Positions 7,960 through 14,726 of a stretch of 16,078 nucleotides of DNA are shown one piece after another (position 1 is the first letter of the stretch; the number at the start of each line of letters is the position of its first letter). This DNA comes from Rhodocyclaceae bacterium UBA6160 (GTDB taxonomy: Bacteria > Pseudomonadota > Gammaproteobacteria > Burkholderiales > Rhodocyclaceae). Position numbers and translations under genes: made by a program. The notes under the pieces were generated by a model, which saw only the letters and a program-made list of their open reading frames with translations, had not been told where the DNA came from and did no database searches. Where the stretch lies: NCBI GenBank assembly GCA_002422995.1, contig DIUK01000132.1, positions 167-16,244 of the forward strand. The letters are read 5' to 3'.

Positions 7960-9126
7960 TTGGGCGTATCGTTGAATTTAGGTGAGATTGTCGCCTGTTT
8001 GGGTGGCGAATTGTTTCCTGCGACTGATGTAAAGAATGTCGGCGCTGATGAGACGGCGAGAGAATTCACGGCGGGTAATCACCCCTCTGTTGAGCCTGTG
8101 GCGATAGCGTCCAATGTGCTTGCCTTGTCGTCTGCAGCGATAAACATTTCTCGTGTGGCGCCTTTAGACAGCGCTGGCTCAGGTGATTTATCTTTTCTGT
8201 CTAATCCAAAGTATCGAGGACAGCTGCAACAAACCAAAGCTTCTGCAGTCATCATGTCACCTGCGGCATTGGCGATGCATATCCAAAGCGGTTCGCCCCT
8301 GTCTTTCGCTGCGATTGTGACTGACCAACCCTATCTGTACTACGCTCGGGTGGCGCAGTGGCTTTCCCCTTTGCCTAAGGCTGTTCCTGGTATTCACGCT
8401 AGCGCAGTTGTGGCAGGAAAAGTCGCTGATTCAGCCGAAATTGGTGTCAATGTGAGCATAGGGCGTGGCGCACGAATTGGTGCAGGGGTAGTGGTTGGCA
8501 CTAACTGCAGTATCGGCGAGCATGTTGTCATTGAGTCTGACACGCGCCTGGCACCGAATGTCACGGTATATGCCAATTGCGTGATCGGGAAAAACTGCAT
8601 TATTCACGCAGGTGTGGTGATTGGTTCCGATGGTTTTGGTTTTGCCCGCGAGGCCACCGGGGCATGGGTCAAAATTCCGCAAATCGGCCGTGTGGTGATT
8701 GGCGATGAAGTTGAGATCGGGGCGAACACCACCATAGATCGCGGCGCTTTGGATGACACCATTATCGGCGATGGTGTGAAGCTCGATAACCAAATCCAGA
8801 TCGGGCATAACGTCAAAATCGGCAAGGACACAGCCATTGCAGGCTGCGTGGGCGTGGCGGGCAGCGCGGTCATTGGTGCGCGCTGCAGCATTGGCGGGGC
8901 AGCGATGATTCAAGGTCATTTGAGCTTGGCTGACGAGGTGGTTGTGACCACCGGAACCTTGGTGACCAAGTCTATTACCAAAGCTGGCACCTATAGCGGA
9001 TCATCGCCGTTTTTGGCACATGGCGAATGGCTAAGAAATTTTTCCCATTTGCGCCATCTGGATGCGATGGCCGATAAAATCCGCGCCCTTGAACAAAGGC
9101 TGCAAGCCATGGAGAAGAAAACATGA
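7960..9126 (+). CDS. lpxD: UDP-3-O-(3-hydroxyacyl)glucosamine N-acyltransferase, with an N-terminal insertion
   Basis: LpxD adds the second 3-hydroxyacyl chain, from acyl-ACP, to the lipid A precursor in the cytoplasm. The protein has an N-terminal uridine-binding domain, a left-handed beta-helix of hexapeptide repeats (about 145-345) and a C-terminal helix. The catalytic His is H283 in DNQIQIGHN (E. coli H239). WVKIPQIGRVVIGDEVEIGA and TTIDRGALDDTIIG are near-identical to the family. At 388 residues it is about 45 longer than E. coli LpxD. Most of the excess is a stretch at about residues 24-61 between the first helix and ISRVAPLDSAGSGDLSFL. The start is uncertain: TTG 7960 or TTG 7972, with no strong ribosome binding site. 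The gene follows skp by 9 bases and overlaps fabZ by 4. Confidence 0.93.
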   Translation: MGVSLNLGEIVACLGGELFPATDVKNVGADETAREFTAGNHPSVEPVAIASNVLALSSAAINISRVAPLDSAGSGDLSFLSNPKYRGQLQQTKASAVIMSPAALAMHIQSGSPLSFAAIVTDQPYLYYARVAQWLSPLPKAVPGIHASAVVAGKVADSAEIGVNVSIGRGARIGAGVVVGTNCSIGEHVVIESDTRLAPNVTVYANCVIGKNCIIHAGVVIGSDGFGFAREATGAWVKIPQIGRVVIGDEVEIGANTTIDRGALDDTIIGDGVKLDNQIQIGHNVKIGKDTAIAGCVGVAGSAVIGARCSIGGAAMIQGHLSLADEVVVTTGTLVTKSITKAGTYSGSSPFLAHGEWLRNFSHLRHLDAMADKIRALEQRLQAMEKKT

Positions 9127-9608
9127 GCGATACCCCTGAGACGACCGTTTTTGACGCAAACAACCCACAAATGGATATTCATCAGGTGCTGAATTATTTA
9201 CCGCATCGCTATCCCTTTTTGCTAATTGATCGAGTAATTGAAGTGATTCCGCATGAGCGTATCCGTGCGTTGAAAAACGTCAGCATCAATGAACCTTTTT
9301 TTCCTGGTCATTATCCTTTACACCCTGTCATGCCAGGCGTTTTGGTCATTGAAGCGATGGCGCAAGCAGCGGCTATTTTGTCGTTTAAGACCTTGGGGCA
9401 GTTGCCTGATGATAGCTCTGTTTATTACTTTGTCGGCATTGACAATGCGCGCTTTAAAAAGCCCGTGAGTGCGGGTGACCAACTGATTTTGGACGTCAAG
9501 CTCAATCTGAATAAGCGCGGTATCTGGAAATACTCGGCCGTTGCCCAAGTGGCAGGTGTGGTGGTGGCAGAGGCTGACTTGATCTGCTCGGTAAAACCCA
9601 GCGCATGA
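9123..9608 (+). CDS. fabZ: 3-hydroxyacyl-[acyl-carrier-protein] dehydratase FabZ
   Basis: FabZ removes water from 3-hydroxyacyl-ACP in fatty acid elongation. It competes with LpxA and LpxD for the same 3-hydroxyacyl-ACP pool, which is why it sits among lpx genes. The 161-residue protein has the hot-dog fold signatures LPHRYPFLLIDRV, FFPGHYPLHPVMPGVLVIEAMAQ and NARFKKPVSAGDQL. The catalytic His is H63 (in PGHYP) and the Glu is E77 (in VIEAMAQ), 14 apart as in the family. About 10 extra residues at the N-terminus compared with E. coli are polar and probably disordered. The ATG overlaps the lpxD stop (ATGA) and the stop overlaps the lpxA start, so coupling is likely on both sides. Confidence 0.96.
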   Translation: MSDTPETTVFDANNPQMDIHQVLNYLPHRYPFLLIDRVIEVIPHERIRALKNVSINEPFFPGHYPLHPVMPGVLVIEAMAQAAAILSFKTLGQLPDDSSVYYFVGIDNARFKKPVSAGDQLILDVKLNLNKRGIWKYSAVAQVAGVVVAEADLICSVKPSA

Positions 9609-10381
9609 TCAATATTCACCCCACAGCCATTGTGCACGCAGGTGCAGAACTGCATGAGAGCGTTACTGTTGGCGCTTATAGCATTATTGGCGAGCATGTG
9701 AAAGTTGGTGCGAACACTGTCATTGGCCCGCATGTCGTGCTTACCGGACATACCACGATCGGTACGGATAACCAGATTTTCCAGTTTTGTTCGATTGGTG
9801 AAGTGCCGCAAGATAAAAAATACGCTGGCGAGCCTACCCGACTGGAAATAGGCGACCGCAACACCATCCGCGAGAGCTGCACCATTAACTGCGGCACGGT
9901 GCAAGACGTCGGTGTTACGCGTCTTGGATGCGATAACTGGATCATGGCCTATGTGCATATTGCCCATGATTGCCAGGTGGGCAACCACGTGATTTTTGCC
10001 AACAGCACGCAACTGGCGGGGCATGTGCATGTTGGCGACTGGGTGATTTTGGCGGGCTTTACGGGCGTGCATCAGTTTGTGCGCATCGGCGCGCATGGCA
10101 TGACCTCGGTGAGTTCCGTTTTGTTGCAAGACATGCCACCGTATGTGATGGCCGCAGGCAGCCCCGCAGAACCACGCAGCATCAACACAGAAGGTTTAAA
10201 GCGGCGCGGTTTCTCAGCGGAAGCCATCATGCAAATTCGTCGCGCCTTCAAAACCTTGTATAAAAAAGGGCTTTCCCTGGATGATGCCAGAGCAGAGATT
10301 GCTGCCCAAGGACGAAGCGTGCCCGAGTTGAGGGTGTTGGCTGAGTTTCTTGATCACCCGGGCAGAGGGATCATCCGCTAA
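9605..10381 (+). CDS. lpxA: UDP-N-acetylglucosamine O-acyltransferase
   Basis: LpxA starts lipid A synthesis by moving a 3-hydroxyacyl chain from ACP to the 3-OH of UDP-GlcNAc. The 258-residue protein is a left-handed beta-helix followed by a helical C-terminal domain (GLKRRGFSAEAIMQIRRA). The catalytic base is H121 in VHIAHDC (E. coli H125). H118, H140 and H156 correspond to E. coli H122, H144 and H160. KYAGEPTRLEIGDRNTIRE is strongly conserved. Counting from H156 in VHQF, the residue equal to E. coli G173, which sets acyl length, is V169, so a chain shorter than C14 is possible. The start overlaps fabZ by 4 bases and the stop overlaps lpxB by 1 (TAATG). Confidence 0.96.
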   Translation: MINIHPTAIVHAGAELHESVTVGAYSIIGEHVKVGANTVIGPHVVLTGHTTIGTDNQIFQFCSIGEVPQDKKYAGEPTRLEIGDRNTIRESCTINCGTVQDVGVTRLGCDNWIMAYVHIAHDCQVGNHVIFANSTQLAGHVHVGDWVILAGFTGVHQFVRIGAHGMTSVSSVLLQDMPPYVMAAGSPAEPRSINTEGLKRRGFSAEAIMQIRRAFKTLYKKGLSLDDARAEIAAQGRSVPELRVLAEFLDHPGRGIIR

Positions 10382-11544
10382 TGGTGCGTATTGCGATGGT
10401 CGCGGGGGAGGCTTCCAGCGACCAATTAGCAGCCCATTTGATGGTTGCCTTGAAAGTCCATGTGCCTGATGCCGAGTTTTATGGCATTGGTGGCCCCAAA
10501 ATGCAGCGCGAAGGTTTTGTCTCACCATGGCCTGCGGAAAAGCTGGCGGTGCGCGGCTATATGGAAGCCTTGCGTAATTATCGCGAGATTGCCCGTATCC
10601 GTCGGGAATTGCTTAAAACCTTATTGCGCGACCGGCCGGCTATTTTTATTGGCGTGGATGGTTACGACTTTAACGTGTGGCTGGAAAAAAAGCTCAAACG
10701 GGCAGGCATTCCGACGGTTCATTTTGTGAGCCCATCGATCTGGGCCTGGCGGCGCGGGCGCTTGAAGAAAATCGTGCGATCCATGTCGCATATCCTGGCG
10801 CTGTATCCTTTTGAGCCTGCCTTGTATGCTGATACACACGTCAAATGTACCTTTGTAGGTCACCCGATGGCCGACGTGATCCCCCTCCAGTCAAATCGCG
10901 AAGCGATGCGCGAACGCTTGAAGATCCCGCGCAATCAGCAAGTCATCGCACTCCTGCCGGGCAGCCGCCAGGCCGAGTTACATCATTTGGCGGAAGCTTT
11001 TATTGCCACGGCACAATTGCTGCATAAAAAAAACCCGCAGGCAGTATTTTTGGTGCCGCTCACAACAGCTGAGACGCGCCGACAGTTCGAGCTTGCCCTG
11101 TGGAAACTCAAGGCCAATGAGCTGCCTTTAACCATGATGTTTGGTCACGCCGTGGATGCCTTGACCGCCTGTGATGTGGCGCTGGTCGCCAGCGGTACGG
11201 CGACATTGGAGGCCGCACTGATTGGTCGCCCCATGGTGATTGCTTACAAAATCTCCTCCTGGTCGTGGCGCATCATGCGGCGCATGGGTTATTTGCCTTG
11301 GATCGGCTTGCCCAATATTCTGGCCGGACGGTTTGTCGTGCCCGAGTTTTTGCAGGAGGATGCCACACCCGAAAACTTGGCTCAAGCGCTGGGCAACTTG
11401 CTGCTGGATGAGCAGATGCAGGCAGCAATGCAGCGTGTGTTTGCCAGTATTCATCTTGCCTTGCGGCAAAATACCGCGCAAAAGGCCGCCGCCGCAGTGT
11501 TGCCCTATCTGCAGCAAACGATACCAGCACAGTCCGCGAGATGA
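10381..11544 (+). CDS. lpxB: Lipid-A-disaccharide synthase
   Basis: LpxB is a peripheral membrane glycosyltransferase (family GT19) that joins lipid X to UDP-2,3-diacylglucosamine to form the lipid A disaccharide. The 387-residue protein shows the GT19 landmarks: YGIGGPKMQREGF, HFVSPSIWAWRRGR, FVGHPMADVIPL, ALLPGSRQAEL, LVASGTATLEAAL, PMVIAYK and LPNILAGR. Two N-domain motifs differ from the usual form: GEASSD at 9-14 instead of GEASGD, and GVDGYDFN at 91-98 instead of G[IV]DAPDFN, though both Asp residues of the latter are kept. The start shares one base with the lpxA stop. The last 4 bases overlap rnhB if that gene starts at 11541. Confidence 0.95.
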   Translation: MVRIAMVAGEASSDQLAAHLMVALKVHVPDAEFYGIGGPKMQREGFVSPWPAEKLAVRGYMEALRNYREIARIRRELLKTLLRDRPAIFIGVDGYDFNVWLEKKLKRAGIPTVHFVSPSIWAWRRGRLKKIVRSMSHILALYPFEPALYADTHVKCTFVGHPMADVIPLQSNREAMRERLKIPRNQQVIALLPGSRQAELHHLAEAFIATAQLLHKKNPQAVFLVPLTTAETRRQFELALWKLKANELPLTMMFGHAVDALTACDVALVASGTATLEAALIGRPMVIAYKISSWSWRIMRRMGYLPWIGLPNILAGRFVVPEFLQEDATPENLAQALGNLLLDEQMQAAMQRVFASIHLALRQNTAQKAAAAVLPYLQQTIPAQSAR

Positions 11545-12155
11545 GCGGGAGCCATATTGCCATGCCAGTGATTTTTCCAATCAACGTGCCACTTATTTGC
11601 GGCGTGGATGAAGCAGGGCGCGGCCCTTTGGCCGGGCCCGTGTATGCCGCAGCGGTGATTCTGGACCCTGCCAAACCGATTGATGGTCTGGATGACTCAA
11701 AAAAACTGAGTGAAAAAAAACGCCAGCACTTGGCGCTTGAAATTCGTGAAAAAGCATTTTCTTTCGGTATTGGCTTTGCAACGGTGAAGGAAATTGATCA
11801 GTTCAATATCCTGCAAGCGACCATGCTGGCTATGCGGCGTGCGGTAGGTGCCTTGCATGTCAAGCCGCATGAGGCCTTGATCGATGGCAATCGCTGTCCT
11901 GAGCTGGCGCTGCCAGCACGGGCAATTATTGGCGGGGATGCGCTGGAACCAGCGATTTCGGCCGCGTCCATTCTGGCGAAAACCACGCGAGACGAAGTGA
12001 TGATGCGCCTGCATGTGAAATATCCGCAATACGGGCTGGATCGGCATAAAGGCTACGACACGGCAGTGCATCGTGCGGCGCTTGCGGTGCATGGTCCGGC
12101 GCCTTTTCATCGCAGGAGTTTTGCCCCTGTGCGTGCTTTGCTGGAAAAGTCATGA
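11541..12155 (+). CDS. rnhB: Ribonuclease HII
   Basis: RNase HII cleaves RNA in RNA-DNA hybrids and starts removal of misincorporated ribonucleotides. The protein has GVDEAGRGPLAGPV with the first Asp-Glu pair, then LDDSKKLSEKKRQ, LIDGNRCP with the third acidic residue, GGD with the fourth, and ISAASILAKTTRDE, FHRRSFAPV. All four acidic catalytic positions of E. coli (D16, E17, D108, D126) are present. Two starts are possible: ATG 11541, which overlaps lpxB by 4 bases, or ATG 11562, with GGGAG about 10 bases upstream. The second puts the first Asp-Glu pair exactly at 16-17 as in E. coli. The annotated length is 204 residues from the first start and 197 from the second. The gene overlaps the next one by 4 bases. 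Confidence 0.95.
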   Translation: MSGSHIAMPVIFPINVPLICGVDEAGRGPLAGPVYAAAVILDPAKPIDGLDDSKKLSEKKRQHLALEIREKAFSFGIGFATVKEIDQFNILQATMLAMRRAVGALHVKPHEALIDGNRCPELALPARAIIGGDALEPAISAASILAKTTRDEVMMRLHVKYPQYGLDRHKGYDTAVHRAALAVHGPAPFHRRSFAPVRALLEKS

Positions 12156-12952
12156 GCACGTTGCGCTTGGTTACTTCACGCGCCAACCCGGTCTTTAAAG
12201 CCCTTCATCTGTTAGCAAATGATGCACGTACCCAGCGCGCTGCAGGGCGTACGCTTGCCGACGGTATTCATTTGGTTGCTGGATGCTTGAACCATGCCTT
12301 GAACATACAGCAACTATTGCTCAGCGAGAGTGGGCAGCACCATCCTGAAATTGCTGCACTGATAGAAGCGCATGCGGACAAAGGAATTGAACGCCTCGTG
12401 TTAAGTGATGCCTTGTTTCGCGAACTCTCTGGTGTGGCAACGCCGACGGGTATTGCGGCGGTGATTGATATTCCGCAGCCATCCATGCCGACTTCATTCA
12501 CGGCAGACGTGGTGATGCTCGATGCCATTCAGGATGCCGGCAATGTGGGCACGATACTGCGCACGGCCGCCGCCGCCGGGGTGCGCGATGTGGTGTTGGG
12601 TGCAGGTTGTGCTGGCGCTTGGACGCCACGCGTTTTGCGCGCCGGGCAGGGCGCGCATTGGGCTTTGCGCATTTATGAGCAGGCTGATTTGCTAGCCACG
12701 CTGAATCAATGTCGCGGCACATCGGTGGCTACCGTGGCGCGGGACGGGGTGAGCTTGTACGCATTGGATTTACGTGGCCCCAGGGTGTGGCTCCTGGGTA
12801 ACGAAGGCGCGGGACTATCGTTAGCCTTGATGAATGCCGCTCAGGATCGCGTCACTATCCCCATGGCGCAAGAGACTGAATCGCTGAATGTTGCGGCTGC
12901 CGCTGCCGTGTGTTTGTTTGAGGCCGTGCGCCAGCGGCAGTCGCAGGGCTAG
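12152..12952 (+). CDS. TrmH/SpoU-family RNA 2'-O-methyltransferase
   Basis: This is an S-adenosylmethionine-dependent RNA ribose methyltransferase of the SPOUT (knotted) superfamily. The 266 residues have an N-terminal RNA substrate-binding domain (about 1-105, beginning VTSRANPVFKALHLL). The C-terminal SpoU domain shows motif 1 DAIQDAGNVGTILRTAAAAG at 124-143, motif 2 VWLLGNEGAGLS at 212-223 and motif 3 ETESLNVAAAAAVCLFE at 241-257, with the conserved Asn, Glu, Gly and Arg. I cannot tell from sequence alone whether the target is 23S rRNA or tRNA, so I give no symbol. It overlaps rnhB by 4 bases. It is the last gene of the conserved block; I see no strong intrinsic terminator after it. Confidence 0.88.
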   Translation: MSTLRLVTSRANPVFKALHLLANDARTQRAAGRTLADGIHLVAGCLNHALNIQQLLLSESGQHHPEIAALIEAHADKGIERLVLSDALFRELSGVATPTGIAAVIDIPQPSMPTSFTADVVMLDAIQDAGNVGTILRTAAAAGVRDVVLGAGCAGAWTPRVLRAGQGAHWALRIYEQADLLATLNQCRGTSVATVARDGVSLYALDLRGPRVWLLGNEGAGLSLALMNAAQDRVTIPMAQETESLNVAAAAAVCLFEAVRQRQSQG

Positions 12953-13161
12953 CCTTTGGCAGCACAGCGGGCTGAATGGTCGTGCGGTTTTGACGATACT
13001 CAACGCCTGGGCGAAACAAAAAATTTTAAAAACAAGCTGGCGTAGTGTGCTGTGCCGCCGTGTCACCAGCGCCGACTTTTCTGAGTTTCAGGTTTGGCCG
13101 CGTGAGGGGTTAAACCTAGAAGCCGCAGCGTGAAAGCCGGGCAGCATTGCGTTTTGCATTG
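12953..13161. other. Gap after the core block, no gene supported
   Basis: Together with the two relics that follow, this makes a 410-base stretch without an intact gene. A plus-strand frame stays open to the TGA at 13131-13133 and encodes a basic peptide (LNGRAVLTILNAWAKQKILK and onward), but it has no convincing start or ribosome binding site and I do not recognise it. I found no clear GC-rich hairpin followed by a T-run that would terminate the upstream operon. Confidence 0.4.
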
Positions 13162-13242
13162 TCATGCAGACAGGCGCGGCAAACGAATGCTCACCAAGGT
13201 TCCGTGACCACCTGTGCCATCATTGAGTGTGATGACTTTTCC
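13162..13242 (-). pseudogene. Fragment of a histidine kinase-like ATPase C-terminus
   Basis: Read on the minus strand, this stretch gives GKVITLNDGTGGHGTLVSIR then LPRLSA and a stop. The pattern of a G-K/T-V start, a Gly-rich loop G-x-G-x-G and a final strand ending I-R-L-P is that of the last part of the HATPase_c domain in sensor histidine kinases. Only about 26 residues are left. A TGA stop lies a few codons upstream at 13258-13260, so the rest of the kinase is missing. It directly abuts the transposase remnant on the other strand, which suggests the kinase gene was cut by an insertion and later deleted. The match is short, so chance resemblance is possible. Confidence 0.4.
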
Positions 13243-13246
13243 CTGA

Positions 13247-13345
13247 AAAATCGGTTTTCAAGTGCAGCTGAAGGAATACGGCAGGGACTGTTCGATAAGT
13301 CGCAAGGGCAACTACCGGGATAATGCCCTGACCGAAAGCTGGCCT
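13247..13345 (+). pseudogene. Remnant of an IS3-type transposase (OrfB, integrase core)
   Basis: The plus-strand frame after the TGA at 13244-13246 encodes KIGFQVQLKEYG, then CSISRKGNYRDNALTESW, and stops at 13346. This matches the end of the rve/DDE catalytic core of IS3-family transposases, where the line F-x-x-x-L-x-x-x-G-x-x-x-S-M-S-R-K-G-N-x-x-D-N-A-x-x-E-S-F/W leads to the catalytic Glu. A one-base shift just after the Trp would continue as LKRLE, like the family's S-LK-x-E. The upstream two thirds and the downstream part are gone, and I see no terminal inverted repeats. It is a decayed fragment, not an active element. Confidence 0.65.
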
Positions 13346-13362
13346 TAAAAAGACTGGAGTGA

Positions 13363-14409
13363 TTAAAAAACTTGCCAGGTATCGTTTTGAAAGATCAGCC
13401 GGTCGTCAAGAAAGACTTTTTCCGTAGCCGCAAAGACGTCCACATGATGCCTGGCAGTAGCCCGGCGTATTTGTGGCTTGTTATACAAGCCGTGTTTGGC
13501 ACCGAGCGATAAATGAACGCCACACATACGCTCGAAAGTGCCAATGTCACTGACTGTTTTATCTTTCGTCAAGGCGCGATTCATGCCAAAGCCTAGCTCG
13601 CGTACCCATATCTGGCCTTCAATCGCTCGAATATTAGCTAGCACCTCGTCAAAAGCCGGCGTGGAGTCAAAAACGGCAGATACTCTGCCGTGGGTGATTT
13701 CCAGCGTAATGGGTTTTTGTGGTTTATTGACAGCGAAATTTGTATCGCCAAAAATAAAAATTCGCACCCGACCATTGACGGCTTCCAAGTCTTGCGATTC
13801 CGTGAATACTTCACCAATCGGGAATTGACCACCCACATTTTTCATCTGACGGTAGTCGCCGATATTGAGCTTGGCGGCTTCCAGTGGGGAACCAAAAACC
13901 AAGCGTTCGCCGCCACTGTCGATCACCGCCGAGCTTGCTTGATCAATCAATGCCTTAAGTTGATGGCCTACATTTCGGTAATAGGTTGAATCGTAAGCCA
14001 GCGCTTCAATGTAATGTGCAGCCTCCGTATTTTGTATACGTGATAAATGCGGGTGCTCAATAACTTTGAGTGAGCGATTAAAAAGCTCAATACGGATGCG
14101 ATACGCATCCAGTCGAAAACTGGTGGATTGAATCAAGATGACCAGGTCGCTAGGTGATAACTGGTTGATTGCTTGAAAAATTGCTTCAGGTGGCGCGCTG
14201 TCAAAATCAATAAATCGCGCAGAAGGCAGACAGTGTTGATAGGCCGCTGTTAAGGTGATGGCGAGATCACATTGTGCATCTGCAACAACTAGGGCAGCTT
14301 GCGTGCTTTGGTACTCAAGGGCGAAGGCAAGGGTGTCAGCAATATTCTTTTTGGCAAGGTCAAGCGTTGCTTGGGAGCGTATTGTTTTTGGTGTGGCGTC
14401 GTTATTGAT
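13363..14409 (-). CDS. Aminopeptidase T (M29)-like putative metallohydrolase, start codon unclear
   Basis: Probably a cytoplasmic metal-dependent hydrolase related to M29 aminopeptidases; the substrate is unknown. Counting from an ATC at 14407-14409 the protein has 348 residues. Likely metal ligands are visible: E200 in FPIGEVFTE, E271 in VRELGFGMN, H299 in GVHLSLGAKH, and H322 and D324 in RHHVDVF. This order (Glu, Glu, His, His-x-Asp) is that of aminopeptidase T. The first ordinary start codon in frame is TTG 14136 (residue 92), but the frame stays open to 14427 and reads as real protein upstream (RSQATLDLAKKNIADTLAF; ALVVADAQCDLAIT; LSPSDLVILIQSTSFRLDAY). GGAG at 14416-14419 lies 6 bases before the ATC. 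So the start is either a rare codon, a mutated ATG or a small indel after ATG 14431. It is transcribed away from the DUF1329 gene. Confidence 0.7.
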   Translation of the reverse strand: MNNDATPKTIRSQATLDLAKKNIADTLAFALEYQSTQAALVVADAQCDLAITLTAAYQHCLPSARFIDFDSAPPEAIFQAINQLSPSDLVILIQSTSFRLDAYRIRIELFNRSLKVIEHPHLSRIQNTEAAHYIEALAYDSTYYRNVGHQLKALIDQASSAVIDSGGERLVFGSPLEAAKLNIGDYRQMKNVGGQFPIGEVFTESQDLEAVNGRVRIFIFGDTNFAVNKPQKPITLEITHGRVSAVFDSTPAFDEVLANIRAIEGQIWVRELGFGMNRALTKDKTVSDIGTFERMCGVHLSLGAKHGLYNKPQIRRATARHHVDVFAATEKVFLDDRLIFQNDTWQVF

Positions 14410-14641
14410 TATTTTCTCCAGATGACTTCATGCACTAAGCCGCTGCAAGCATTGAGAGCGTTTTTGTCTCGCTACAGTTTAGGCGATAAACCCATATTTT
14501 AAGTAATACAACGCTTATCAGCGGATGAATACTTCTTTCAGTCAGCGGACTTAAGGCCTGCGTTGCAGACTTGACTGAGGACATGTGATCACCTTTATTC
14601 AGCAAGAGAATTGAAGTTATTTTTCTGCAATGCAGCATTTG

Positions 14642-14655
14642 TTGATTTAGGTCAA
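14642..14655 (+). promoter_or_regulatory. FNR/ANR-type binding site
   Basis: TTGATTTAGGTCAA fits the oxygen-responsive FNR/ANR/DNR consensus TTGAT-N4-ATCAA with one mismatch (GTCAA for ATCAA). If it activates from the usual -41.5 position, the transcript for the DUF1329 gene would start near 14690, giving a leader of nearly 90 bases. The -10 region there (around CTTAAG, 14677-14682) is weak. Because the box is nearly symmetric it could also act on the divergent M29-like gene. Confidence 0.5.
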
Positions 14656-14726
14656 ATAAACTTGTATGCAATCTGTCTTAAGCTGGTTCTGATCAATGAG
14701 TTGGTCTATGGATTCAGAGATCGCTT

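Noticed and set aside
8431..8919. Long minus-strand open frame (162 codons) inside lpxD
   Set aside because: It lies opposite the hexapeptide-repeat part of lpxD, where repeating codons keep the other strand open. The translation is rich in His, Asn and Ala with no family pattern.
9425..10129. Long minus-strand open frame (234 codons) opposite fabZ and lpxA
   Set aside because: It is a shadow of two strongly conserved genes, and its translation shows no recognisable domain.
12888..13133. Plus-strand 81-codon frame overlapping the end of the methyltransferase gene
   Set aside because: The only ATG is inside the methyltransferase gene, there is no ribosome binding site, and I do not recognise the product. 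The part after 12952 could be a relic, but I cannot support it.
14538..14578. TCAGTCA/TGACTGA inverted repeat as a terminator or IS end
   Set aside because: Seven base pairs around a 27-base loop with no T-run is weak, and no transposase flanks it. It could arise by chance.
14435..14671. Minus-strand 78-codon frame in the divergent intergenic region
   Set aside because: Composition is not protein-like, no good ribosome binding site is visible, and it covers the FNR-like box. It looks like chance.
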